A stretch of 64,000 nucleotides of DNA, taken from positions 8,432,001-8,496,000 of the forward strand of contig OY755187.1 of NCBI GenBank assembly GCA_963576735.1, read 5' to 3'. Of the stretch, positions 29,669 to 40,628 are shown piece by piece. The notes under the pieces were generated by a model that worked only from the letters and a program-made list of their open reading frames with translations, had not been told where the DNA came from and made no database searches. Every line of letters starts with the position of its first letter. Position 1 is the stretch's first letter. Origin of the DNA: Bedellia somnulentella (taxonomy: Eukaryota; Arthropoda; Insecta; Lepidoptera; Bedelliidae). The position numbers were made by a program, and so were the translations under genes.

Positions 29669-30684
29669 GGAAAATATAACGGACTTATATAATACCGTTC
29701 AATCGCAAATTAAAAATGTACAGCCAAAAGAATTACAAATTGGAGCCAAGCATTTAAAATTTAATTATATTCTTTTGCCTACCATGTTTGATGGCAAAAT
29801 TATAAATATACTCACAGACCATAAATCTACTCAAAGCTGCTATATTTGCAAAGCTAAAGCCAATGATATGAACAACATTAAAAGCGTCATTAAACGACAA
29901 TCTGACATAAGCACGTATAAATTTGGACTGTCCGTGCTTCATGCTTATATAAGAACAATGGAACTGTTGTTACATATAAGCTACAAACTAGATATAAAAA
30001 AATGGCAGGCGCGCGGAGATAGCGAAAAAAATATAGTTAAAGAAAAAAAAAATCTTTATCAAGGAAAATTTATCTTGAAATGGGCCTGCAAAAAGCAACG
30101 ATGGAAATACCGCTAGACGCTTTTTTGCTGATCCAGAAAAAGTTGCTCACATAACAGGGCTTGATAAGGATCTCATTCGAAATTTTTCTATTATTTTGAG
30201 TACCTTATCCAGTGGATACGATATTAATATTAGAACATTTAGAAAGTTTTGATTTGAGACTGCCGAAAAATATTGTTCACTATATAATTGGTACAATATG
30301 AGCGTAACTGTCCATAAAGTCCTAATTCACGGGCCTGACATAATCCAGAGTTTAAGTTTACCAATAGGAACTTTAACAGAGGAAATACAAGAAACACGCC
30401 AAAAGGATTTCAAAAATTTTAGGCTGTTTCACACTAGAAAAACTTCAAGGATAAATACAACCACTGACATTTTTTATTTAATGTTAGTTTCAACGGATCC
30501 CGTTACTGTTAGTTTACGACAAAAACCAAAAAAGAAGACAAATCCTTTTATCAAAGAAGTATCAGTTTTTTTCAATATTCTGGTGTTAAAGACTCGCTTT
30601 TATTCGAGGAGATTGACGATGTTGATTCAAGCGAGGATGAGCTCGAAAATAGTGCTGGTAATTGATTGTTCTGAAATTACTTAG
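29655..30684 (+). pseudogene. Transib transposase C-terminal part with second and third acidic residues
   Basis: The frame 29655-30116 has 'LPTMFDGKIINILTDHKS' (second catalytic aspartate), 'SCYICKAKA' (zinc ligands) and 'FGLSVLHAYIRTMELLLHISY'. After a frame change, 'GNTARRFF' and 'ITGLDKDLIRNF' appear near 30093-30190. From 30298, 'VHKVLIHGPDI', 'PIGTLTEEIQETRQKDF' and 'FHTRKTSR' carry the glutamate that corresponds to RAG1's third catalytic residue. At least one internal stop (TGA at about 30250) and frame changes disable it. All three triad residues are still present across the pieces. Confidence 0.78.
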
Positions 30685-31289
30685 TGTAGGTTAATTGTTC
30701 AAATTTTTACTGTGTTATTGTAACTTTGTTTTGGTGAAAATATTAAAAATATTATTTTAATTACACGTTTCATTTTAAATATTATTTCTTTGAGGTGGTA
30801 AAAGTTGGTATCTTATCACTCCTTTAGGAAAGACATAAATACATACATATGCTCTCGCCTATAAATCCCTAGAAGGGGTAGCCAGAGCTAAGGAATTGGA
30901 AATTCCTCAGCCACGTTTGGAAATTTTAGTGGGGAAAAGATGGTAAAATAAAGGATTTCGGTGATGGGTCTCCAACCACATCGCCCAAAAATCCCTCCAA
31001 ATCCGTTAGTCGGCTCTTAAGTACACCCACCGGAAGAAATGGGGTAGTGTTATTCTATGCCGACACTACACAGCAAAAAAATTTATTAAAATTATATTTA
31101 AGTATGTAAATTAACGCTAAAATAATTTTAAGACATCGAATATTTTTGTCTTCCTAATAATGGCAAAAGGCCGTGTGTTTGGTTAAAAAAAACCATCAAA
31201 GAATGCATTAACTTTGTTAAATAACCGTAAAGATGTTGAGACATCAGTACTGCTGGATTTATCTCAGCGTTTATAAGTAACGGAAACAT
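30685..31289. mobile_element. Transib downstream flank and another SINE-like copy (30835-31073)
   Basis: The SINE-like family (reverse orientation, 'catacatatgctctcgcc' to 'gccgacactacaca') occupies about 30835-31073. I could not find its target duplication. The rest is AT-rich with no gene. Confidence 0.7.
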
Positions 31290-32040
31290 TTAACACCGAA
31301 ATGCCACATGTTTGGGGTAAACAGCAAATTGTACATGACAGACAAAAACAACTTTTTTCAAACTTTTATCCCTTAGCCAATTTTGATTTGCAAAGTGCAT
31401 AGAAATAAGCCTTTTGGAGCTCCCATTGATAAAAGAGGCAGGCACATTCCGCCGAATAAAACTCCAGAAACAAAAGTAACAGAAGTGAAAGATTTCATCA
31501 ATTAAATATGATTCACACAAGACATAAAAGCGAAACGAGGCAGTACTTTCCTCCTCACTTAAATTTGTCAATAATGTATTCTGAATACAAAAAAGGAATG
31601 TTGAAGTTCCAGTTGCAAAATATACATTCGAAAAAATATTTAATGAATATTTTAACCTCTCTTTCCATGCTCCAGAAACTGACTCATGTGAGCGATGTGA
31701 CAGTTTCAAAGTGAAAATTAAGGCTGGCGATAACAACGATCTTTCTAAAAAAAGCTTACTGTCGCCAAAAAACTTCATTTGCGAAGAATATGCAAAGGAA
31801 AATTTAAAACTTGCGAATGCGAAACAGGATAACGATACTACTGTCATAATCTTTGACTTAAACAAACTGTAAAGACTGACTGTAAACAAGGATGCCCTAT
31901 AGCAGATGGGACTTATATATAATTTAGTGATGAATCATTGCAAAAGACACCAATTGTTTGAAAATTTCAGCAACCAAAAATAATAAAAAAAAACTATAAA
32001 TGTAACGAATTTTGATTAGAAAATGAATTGTTGGAGGTCC
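31290..32040 (+). pseudogene. Decayed coding fragment with a CxxC motif, family uncertain
   Basis: Reading the + strand in several frames gives 'KPFGAPIDKRGRHIPPNKT', 'KVTEVKDFIN', 'SFHAPETDSCERCDSF' and 'KNFICEEYAKENLKLANA'. The order and wording resemble a family of uncharacterised transposon-linked proteins widespread in insects (from memory, no name). Stops in all frames make it a pseudogene. The long - strand frame 31290-31889 is its antisense shadow. Confidence 0.4.
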
Positions 32041-32836
32041 CAAAACAAAATATGCTGAGGATTATTTTTGTAAACTCAATGTTGACGAACGCAACGGATC
32101 CATGTTGTGTCAAAAGAATCCTGAAGATTGCGGCTGGACATTGATTGACAATACTCTGAAACCAACATGGTTCACTGGTGAACCAACGCTGATGATAGTA
32201 GAAGATTTTTTATCAAAACCAACGCACGCGGTGGCCCGAGGCATTCCCAATGAGGGTATTTACAGCGTCAACAAGAGCCAAGGTAATTTACGAGGGTTGG
32301 CTCACGCGCTTCGGATGTCTAGTCAAGATGACCACGCACCAAGATCGACGTTCGAAAACCGAAACGAACGAACAACTAGCCATTACCCGTAGGCTAATGG
32401 TTTGGTCGCTGGCACAGAAGCATGAAAGCAGGGTTGATGTCTCTCTGAACACCGGGCCGTGGATCAGCGAGCTACCAACGGTTCTTTTTGGTCTTCGAGC
32501 AGCTGGACGCAGCAAATATAACTTCGGTAAGCCACTCAGGCTACCAAACGTTTTTTTTGAAAACGACATCAGCTAGTTATGTTGACGCAACTCTTGAAAA
32601 TATTCGATCAGCGATTAACAACTTAAAACAAATTTCTAACTCGCACCGCGATAATTGTAAATGGTTCATATATCGCGACTATGCAGTCATTTTTTCGCAA
32701 AAGACGAAACAGTTTGAAAACCTTTAAAAAAACACCATACGACGGACCTTATGAGGTTATCAAAAGTTTTGGAATTACAATTAACTAACTGGCGTGCAAA
32801 TATATCAATCGACAGGCTCAAACCCGCGTATATTCT
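32041..32836 (+). pseudogene. Decayed Ty3/gypsy integrase fragment
   Basis: After an unassigned piece (to about 32210), the text 'YEGWLTRFGC', 'GPWISELPTVLFGLRAAG', 'FGKPLRLPNVF', 'KTPYDGPYEVIK' and the final 'IDRQAQTRVY'-like end parallels element A's integrase C-terminal half, in at least three frames. It is an older copy of an A-like element with internal deletions; the catalytic residues are not readable. Confidence 0.65.
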
Positions 32837-33124
32837 AAGGTTAGGTTAGGTTAGGTTCCCCCCCCCCACACGGTGAAGCCTTGTCGTGGCGTTGGGACTC
32901 CGTAGCCTCGGGCAATCAAGGCCGTGCCGCGAGTCCGCTTCTCTCCTCTGCTTCCAGAGGAGCGAGAGCGGACGGTGTGAGAACCTGGTGTCTGCCTTGT
33001 ATCAAGCGGCCAGGGTTCTGTCTTTTGGGTAAATCGGTCCCAGCGTTTGCCCACATTGGGCGGCTGGTGACGGAGGGGCGGCAGTTAGAGGTGAGTCGAA
33101 AATATTAGATCAGGTAAAAATATC
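32837..33124. repeat. TTAGG/GGTTA repeat, C-run and GC-rich segment
   Basis: Three to four GGTTA units (about 32838-32857) run into a 10-C tract, then about 230 bp of unusually GC-rich sequence with no homology I can name. GGTTA is the insect telomere repeat. The junction directly follows a gypsy fragment, so this is interstitial. Confidence 0.6.
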
Positions 33125-33128
33125 AGGT

Positions 33129-33253
33129 TGCAATGTATTAATTAATAGACGTGTTGCTTGGTTGAATATAGGTTTTTTACTACTTAAGACTTAGGACTAA
33201 CATACAAGATATAATGGCAAGAGGGGGGCAAGATGCACTCACACTACACTACA
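33129..33253 (-). repeat. 3' LTR of element D
   Basis: A 125-bp direct repeat of 35205-35329. Read on the - strand it starts TGTAGTGTAGTG, close to the TGTAGTGG start of element C's LTR. Confidence 0.9.
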
Positions 33254-35204
33254 CCTTCCCCCTTTGCAAACGAAAAAATATTTATTCTTAACATATTTTT
33301 TTAAACAAATTATTATTAATGAATCTTATATCGAATAAAAATTTATCTATGTAATGAAACTCAACTATTATACTTAATTAAATCTATTAGTAAAATCCGG
33401 GATAAGTCGAACAAATCGTAGGCCAAACAATTTGCCGCGTAATCACAATCAAGTATTTTTTTTCTGTCAAGACATGTCATAGTACTTTTACCACATATAT
33501 TATTTTATACATTTCACCTTCACAATAGTCATTAACTTTATTATATATCATTTATTTTTATAATATTCTCTCTTATATTTTTATCATATATTTAAAATAG
33601 CTGTGGACAACCATGCTTCCATCTCAAGTCATTTATTTTTTATTTATATTTCATTTCTTATCAAGATACTAATATTGTTATTGGGTCGGCCGCCCTTTTA
33701 CATAATATAATTATTCATTACATGATATAATTCATTCATTTCTTTTCATTACAAGGTACAAATATTTTTACTACATTACATGCGTATTTATATACTTATT
33801 CTACAGTCTCTCTCTTTTAACACTCTTTTGGTGTCCAATTTTCTTCACGAAGGGTATTCAACCGAGTCATGATCAGATAAAAAGGATTTAGAGATCTGCT
33901 TTGTACCTTGGTGTACCTTGTATGACTTAATATACTTCTTTCCGAAAACTTTCATTATTCTACATTCAATATTTAGTTTTCAATTGGTAAATAATCGAAA
34001 TAACATATGAGTGATCAAGTCAAATGTACATCAAAAACTTATCAATTGAAACTACCTTTCTACAAACTGCTTTTCATAAACTTTCAAACCAGTCAAACTT
34101 ACTTTAGCTACATTCCATTACCTTTTTAAATCATAACAATCACATCACCTTACCAGCTCAATCATACCACACACAGCGATGACTTCATAGAATTCTTCAC
34201 GCCATATATGTATGCAACGCTATCTCTTCCATCACCGTACCAAAACCAAAGCAAATATCAACCTAGCAACCACTATAATTTTAACTCAATATTCTTATTT
34301 TCATCATTTTATGAACATTTAACTTAAATTCTTTATAAACTATTTAATTTGTCTTTACTCTCAGATTTCTTTTCATTTTTACCATCGCAATATATAGTTT
34401 TTTTAGTAACATTTTCTTATACGTATTACATTATATTAGTGAAATCAACTTGTTCTCATTATGCTTTATTAACTTTAAGTTTCAATATTTATGTTCTTTT
34501 CATAAATAGGCAATAGCCAAGACAATCTTATAATTATAACATATTCAATGAAAACATTTTAAAAGAGAATCGTACAGGTAATATACCAGACATAATTGGT
34601 TTATTTATTAAGTAATTACATAGTTCACATTTTGTCAACAAAGATTTATCCTTCGAATATTAGCGCTAAAACATAAGTACACATATTGAATGTTGACCTA
34701 AATTTTAATTAAATCGGTATCAATAAATATATTTCCATAAAATATGATTAACCTAAGAAAATAAAAAAAAAGGACCAATAAACTTAACGTTTCATTATCT
34801 TATTAATTATTAATTAAAACTAGCTAATCGATTTTAATACACAAATCTTACTATAATTACGCACCGTACCACTGATTGTCATTTCCAGTCACTCAACATT
34901 ATTAAATATTCGCACAAAATATTTCCAAGGTGATAACCACGTCCTCTGATAACTCAATGGAAAGGAAGCTGGTCCCATTTTTCAGTCCTGGATAGGTCGT
35001 ATTGGTTCTTCAGGTTTGGCTATGTATAACATTCTTCAAATTTAAATGTGTCAATACGAATTATTCTTTTGCCAATCTTGTAAAATTTAATTTCTTTGTT
35101 GTATTGTATAACACTTATATTTCACCACTTTGCACTTTACTTAGAATATAAATTCATGTTCCCGTGTTCAGCGCAGCCGCTAGGCCGCACTGGCAGGGTC
35201 GCCA

Positions 35205-35329
35205 TGCAATGTATTAATTAATAGACGTGTTGCTTGGTTGAATATAGGTTTTTTACTACTTAAGACTTAGGACTAACATACAAGATATAATGGCAAGAGG
35301 GGGGCAAGATGCACTCACACTACACTACA
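35205..35329 (-). repeat. 5' LTR of element D
   Basis: Identical to 33129-33253. It adjoins the primer-binding site at 35190-35204. Confidence 0.9.
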
Positions 35330-35333
35330 AGGT

Positions 35334-35824
35334 ATATATCCATTGAACGCAATTTCTAATCTTCCTAATCCAAGGACTAGAGAGTAAGTCACGTAAAAGT
35401 ACTCTGTGTCGTCCGCGCGATGCGAATCATAACTGTCGCACACGACTCGCGCGCGATCGGCGTGGGCTCGGGCAACATCGTCAACGGTCAGGGGGCCCCA
35501 GAACTAGGTTAATTCCGGTTCCGGTTCGGCAAAAACAATAGCTTTCTTTTTCTAAAATAAAAGAAATGTTCTGTCTTTCTTCGTTATTAACTTTAGTTTT
35601 TTATTAGTTTGTATTTAAACAAACTTCAAGTACTTAGCTACTCTTAGTCGTTACATTAATTTTATTCGTTGCGCTTAGTTACTTAGTTAGGATAGTCATT
35701 TTGCTCGATTACACTGTGTCGTTCGTAGTATTCTTTTGTCGTGTGTGTGTTTTAGTTTGTTGAGTGAACTTTACTGAAGAAAATAATTAAATAAACCTAC
35801 GTATTATTTCGTATTTATAAAATT
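35334..35824 (+). other. Upstream region of a hAT fragment
   Basis: No gene is readable. A GC-rich stretch (35400-35500) and 'ttccggttccggttcgg' near 35514 precede an AT-rich leader to the BED-finger ORF. The latter could be the hAT 5' terminal region, but no matching opposite end was found. Confidence 0.35.
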
Positions 35825-36090
35825 ATGGCTCCTAAGGGAAGTAGTGTTGCGTGGGACCATTTTTTGGTCAAGGACAAGGATAAGTACATGGCCGAGTGCA
35901 AAATGTGTAAGACTCAGTTAAGTTTTAAAGGTTCTGTAAACTTGACAAAACATTTGAAAAGGAAGCACCCGTTAGTCAATTTAGTCACACGAAATTCTTC
36001 GACGTCAACTTCTATACCGCTTAACTCGGAACCCTCATCATCACAAGTAGAATCAACCCTTCCATCTACATATTTGAGATCTGCAAACAT
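35825..36090 (+). pseudogene. hAT transposase N-terminal BED zinc finger (fragment)
   Basis: The ORF begins 'MAPKGSSVAWDHFLV' and has a BED-type finger C-x2-C...H-x4-H ('ECKMCKTQLSF' to 'LTKHLKRKH'), then a Ser/Thr-rich linker, and is cut after about 88 residues by a LINE fragment. The rest of a hAT transposase occurs downstream on the opposite strand, so the locus has been rearranged. Confidence 0.75.
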
Positions 36091-36360
36091 GTGAAAAATA
36101 ACCCTAATCTATTTCCTACCAAGCAAAATGTACCTATTAGCATTACACTTCGTAACAGAGACAAGTTGACTCTGCCTACCTCTAACCTTGCAATGCACGC
36201 ATCTAGTCCACATTCTATGGCAATAAAAATCTATAATAAACTGCCAAAACCTCTAAGAGAGGAAGCAACTATTGTTAATTTCTCAAAAAATCTTAAGGAG
36301 CTACTAATAAATAAATGCTATTATAGTCTAAGTGAATATCTCAATGATAAATTATAATTA
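36091..36360 (+). pseudogene. Non-LTR retrotransposon ORF2 C-terminal end (Jockey/CR1-like)
   Basis: 'NRDKLTLPTSNLAMH', 'IKIYNKLPKPLREEA', 'NFSKNLKELLINKCYYSLSEYLND' is the standard closing sequence of insect LINE RT proteins. The open frame begins at the junction with the BED fragment and has no RT core, so it is a 5'-truncated insertion. Confidence 0.7.
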
Positions 36361-36828
36361 CTTCGTCCTCTCCTCTAATTGCTGTGCCCAACAGGGTCCA
36401 CAATGCTGTAACATAATTACATACTTACCATCTAAGAAAACCATTGTGGAACGCAATAAATCTATTGAGTGTTGAGTATTGAAATTAATACTTGTATGGG
36501 AACCACCCAGAAGAACGCATTCAAGCAGTGCGGACTTAAGCTCATTCTCATATTTGTTAATATGATGGCCAGTAATACCTAAAAATGAATCATTGGTACT
36601 TGAAGTCCAAATGTCAGCTGTAATGCATATTGACTCAACATTTCGAAGTTCGACCATTTTTAAAGCCCGCAAACTTTCATAACGGCTCATAATTATATAA
36701 AACGGAAATTCAGATTGAATCAGTTTTCTGCGCTTGGCACTGGACTCTCTCCATACATTCTTCACCTCAGCACGCTGACGTTGGGATTGGGGTAATTTTT
36801 TATAGAGTTTTTCTTCCTCGCAGCCCAA
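36358..36828 (-). pseudogene. hAT transposase fragment (catalytic-domain start)
   Basis: It includes 'ESICITADIWTSSTNDSFLGITGHHI' (split by me here to positions about 36530-36620), the hAT block containing the first catalytic aspartate in 'TADIWTS'. It ends after 'ALLECVLLGGSHTS', where homology should continue into the segment now found at 39120-39420. The order is therefore scrambled. Confidence 0.72.
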
Positions 36829-37903
36829 ACCTCAGTGGCCTGAGCCCCCGTTCCTACTGAAGTAGTCTTACGGGGTGGCAGGCAGTCTCATAAAGACACT
36901 GCCGCTAGAAAGGAGTTGTACTAGGTAAATTTGATAACAGTTACTCCTGTTCCTAATCCACAAAAGTACCTAGTCCAAATACCTAATCCACATAGTACTC
37001 CGTATTGAGTGAATGTGACGCAGTACTTTACTTACTGGGTACCACTGTGAATAGAATAGAATAAAATAGAAAAAATCTTTATTGCACATCAAACACAAAT
37101 TTACAAAAGTAATAATATGTTCAAACAGTTTACAGTGAGATACAATTGGCGGTCTTATCGCTAAAAGCGATCTCTTCCAGACAACCTTTAGAAGGTAAGA
37201 TCGATAAATTAATTATTTGGGTAGATGCACAAAACAAGGCCAAAAAAACATAATAAGATATTAAGCTTACTTAAAACTAACTTATTTAATTTAAATAACA
37301 ATATAAATATTAATCATACAAAATAATATAGATATTTAACGAACATGAACACATACATAATTAACTACATACTTTTATATATACAAGCAATACAAATACC
37401 TATTTATAATGTAAGTTCCCTAGTTAGTATAAGTTGAGTAAGGTCCCTATATCCAGTGAAGATCGCCGGTTAACGCTTGGTGCAGGCTGCTTCCAAACGG
37501 CGGCTCTTCTGGAAGTCGTTGGGGGAGGCTTATGTTCAGCATTGGACGTCCAATATATGATGATGATGAATCTTCCCTTCATACTTCCACAGGCTTAGGA
37601 CTGTCAGCTTAATTTTAGTTTCAAGCAGGCGTATTTAAAAGAGTTCAATTCATTTTATGTACATAGGTTTATTTTTTTTTTGTTAATTTTTTTTACTTAT
37701 TTATATTTTTTTTACTTCTTTGTATTTTTTTAGTTCAATTAATTTAAATGTACTTTTTTGGTTTCTTTTTGTCTTTTTTTAAAGTTACGTTTCCACAATT
37801 AAATTACAATGTATTTAACTTCTTTTTTAGTTTAGTTTTTACAGTATATATATTTATGTACAATGTATCACATGCCTAGCCTACCTAGCTACAACAAACT
37901 GCA
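36829..37903 (-). other. LINE 3' ends and AT-rich spacer
   Basis: 36829-37040 shows nothing recognisable. About 37050-37215 is the 3' UTR of a lepidopteran-type LINE on the - strand (complement of 'tttattgcac', AATAAAG signal, TATTC-like tail). About 37440-37575 is an RTE-type 3' end on the + strand ('ggcttatgttcagcattggacgtcc' region with an atgatgatg tail). 37576-37903 is T-rich. Confidence 0.6.
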
Positions 37904-39420
37904 CTACGTATTTTGTTGAAGAAACATCAACTGTTGCACTTTTCGAGTGCCTAGTCTTGTTCGTCTGTCATTTAGAAGCAGGCCGCAAGAAGAAAATAAT
38001 CTTTCGCAAGGAACACTCGTAGCCATTGCATTTAGTTTTGTGATAGCCAGAGCGTGTAGATGCGGATACACATCTTTCCTTTGTTTCATACATATACTCA
38101 CGGCTATATTTCCCTACAAAGGGTAGCCAGAACTAAGGAATCATAAATTCCTCAGCCACTTTTGGAAGTTGAATGGGTAAAAGATGGTAAAAATAAAGGT
38201 TTTTGGTGATGGGTCTCCAACCGCATCGCCCAAAAATCCAAAAAAAAACCCCTATACCCTTAGTCGCCTCTTACGCCACCCGTGGGTAGAAAAGGGTAGC
38301 GACATTCTAAGCCGGCACTACACGGCAAGTTCCTTTGTTTCCACCACTGTAATGGAGAGATTTTTTCATGAGGCAACACAATTTTGTCTTCTAAATATCT
38401 TTGCACCTCTATGATTGCCCTCGACGACGCAGTTCCTTTCGGTTGGATATTTTCATTCTCTGTGTGTTATGTTGCCATACCGAAGAGATCTGCACCTCCG
38501 CTGAACTAGAGGGACATTCTTGAGTAGAAGTAAACTCCTCTAGCTCCATTGAACCTTCTACGCTCTGGGGTGAATGCGAAAGGCTGTCTTCTTTGTGAAT
38601 TTGAGCAGTCACGAGCTGTATAACATTTTGTTTTGTATTATCCGCTACACTTGGATCCTCGAAGTACAGCTTGAATCTAGGATCCAGGAACGTACAAACC
38701 GTGAAAGTGCGGCTTTTATCCAAGTTAAAAAACCTAGTTTTTATAGCGCCTAATAAGTCTTGTTTCAATATTTGCGCAGTGTCGAGATATAAACTTGTAT
38801 CCAAATTTTCCAAAGAGGCTATAAGTCCCGTTGTGATAGGTAAAACAATACTTCCGGAAACATATTTTTGAGTGCTTACTTCTTTCGTCACTTCTTCGCA
38901 AGGTTTTAAAATTTCGCAGACATTTTCGCAGAGTTTCTAATCAATTTGTGATAACGTCATAGCACTGGCATTTAAATTAGATAACGAACTATTAATTTCT
39001 TCTTTTATTTCGAGAATCCTTTGCATCATGTAAAAGATGGAGTTCCATCTTGTACTAACACTTTGCAATGGTCTTTTAGGAATCTTTCCTGCCTGCTCCT
39101 GATATTTCTTCAATTTTTCTTAAGCTTTAGCGGATTTTTTGAAATAACTGACAATTGCTTTTATTTTGCTCTCTAATGCAGACACTTCCTCTGACTTCGA
39201 CATCGCTTCTTGCACGGCGAGATTGAGAGAATGGGCGTAACAGCCAAAATGCTTCCAGCCTAAATCCTTTTCTATGCCTTTTTTAATATTGGATCCATTA
39301 TCCGAAACTGCCAGCAGAATTTTGTTCGCCACTTGCCACTCCTCTGCCACTCGCAACAGCTCCGTTGCTAAATCCCTCCTAGCTTGATAAAAGAATGTTC
39401 GGATGAGTTAAGCTACCCGT
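37904..39420 (-). pseudogene. hAT transposase, middle and C-terminal part, split by a SINE
   Basis: Order on the - strand: 39356-39120 with 'AVSDNGSNIKKGIEKDLGW' and 'CYAHSLNLAVQ' (second catalytic aspartate region); 38891-38409 with 'VCTFLDPRFKLYF'; and 38087-37904 with 'MATSVPCERLFSSCG' and 'LLLNDRRTRL', the dimerisation block. Stops and frame changes occur between blocks, and a SINE-like element is inserted at 38088-38329. The N-terminal half is not in place and is probably represented by 36358-36828 and 35825-36090. Confidence 0.78.
38076..38341 (-). mobile_element. SINE-like retroposon copy with 12-bp target duplication
   Basis: Insert 38088-38329 is flanked by TTCCTTTGTTTC at 38076-38087 and 38330-38341. 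It is the same CATA-tailed family as 4317-4571 and lies inside the hAT transposase. Confidence 0.85.
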
Positions 39421-40628
39421 TAATGAGGCTAATTAATAAATCCTTTGAAGAAGGCATATTCCCAGCCCGGGTAGCATGAGTTGTCATCTGAGAAGTGAGA
39501 GCCATGTCAGAAAACATCTCAGTTACCCAACCTATGTCATTTTTGCGAGCATGAGCGTCAGTATGACAGACGGATGAGATCTGAGAGCCCTGTCACCGAA
39601 TCGATGAGCATTGTTGCCATCATTGGTCTGTGAATATTTTTTCTCTATTTTATTCGATCTTTTTGAACCAAAATAGTAGCTAAATCTGTCATATTTCATT
39701 CATTTTACGTCAAATATTGACATTTTGTAACCAAACAAAAACAACGTAAACAAACATAAATATTTAATTTCTCAATACAAGCTTCCAAATTTTCAATTTA
39801 AATCAAAAGTTTTAATATTACAAGTTTAGTTTGTAGGGAATGTCTGACTAAAATTCCTTACCATGATAGGGGAATCATAAAATATTAAGTAAGTAATTAA
39901 GTTTTATTATTCTATATATGTATTTTTTAACTAGAAAGTGAGCAGCATACTTTTAATGATTTGTGTTGTCTTTTGTTTGCAGATATAGCACAGTTATATA
40001 AGTGTTTGATGAGAAAATTGAAGAAATGCTGTGCAGCCTATGGCACATATTGCCTATAACATCTTAGTTCCATCCCGCCAGTCCATTCCCAGATTCCCAT
40101 TCGCCAGTTCCATCGCGCAGATGGGCATTATTTAACTTAACAACCTTCTCTACATTTCAATTTCAACAATATCCTAAATTCCCAAAAGCTAGTGAAGCTC
40201 TGATGTATGGAAATAGTCTTGTTGAATGCTCCTGTTTATTCAGAATTTGAGTATGCATCCATACTTAAAGAGCATTCTTATGACTGCAATGTGTATAAAC
40301 AAGCTGTAGTGTTTCTATAGGGAAAATATGATGTTAATAGAATAAAAATGTGAAGTACAGATGAGTCTGAGAACAGAAACTATGATGTTGAGCGGTTGTT
40401 TAAAAGTATTTATTCAATAAATAAAGTTAACTCCACAAAATGTGTTTTACTAGCAAATAAAGCCCATTCATAGGCAGCTTTTACTTTTACACTTGAGATG
40501 AGATTTCAGTAGTAAAATGTGCATGCATATATTCTCCTATAGATTATTTCCCATTGCAGTAGGCAGAGAATATTTATTGCCTCATCAATAAACTTACTCA
40601 TACTTACAACCATTATTCCCACTGTTGA
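39421..40628. other. AT-rich sequence, no gene recognised
   Basis: I see no transposase, RNA gene or repeat boundary. A repeated gagatctgag/ctgagaa vocabulary occurs at 39480-39610. No clear target duplication for the viral insertion that follows is visible. Confidence 0.4.

Larger units (their letters stand above)
21220..30684 (+). mobile_element. Transib (RAG1-like) transposon copy 1, split by three insertions
   Basis: One transposase gene can be followed through exon 1 (21220-21232), an intron, 21478-22258, 23247-23434, 29255-29412 (flank) and 29654-30684. The interruptions are a hAT (22259-23246), gypsy element C (23435-29250) and a SINE (29413-29653). Each has a target duplication, so removal restores continuity of the homology. 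Terminal repeats were not found. Confidence 0.8.
33125..35333 (-). mobile_element. Non-autonomous LTR retrotransposon D (no ORFs)
   Basis: LTRs 33129-33253 and 35205-35329 are 125 bp and identical as read, with TG...CA ends, and AGGT is duplicated at 33125-33128 and 35330-35333. On the - strand the primer-binding site is TGGCGACCCTGCCAG (complement at 35190-35204) and the polypurine tract is the complement of 'ccttccccctttgc' (33254-33267). Both match element C's signals, but the LTR bodies differ. The 1.95-kb interior is AT-rich without a credible coding frame. It probably depends on a C-like element for Gag and Pol. Confidence 0.88.

Noticed and set aside
31290..31889. A 199-residue - strand gene with hydrophobic segments
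   Set aside because: The + strand carries the recognisable (decayed) coding text; the - frame is its antisense shadow.
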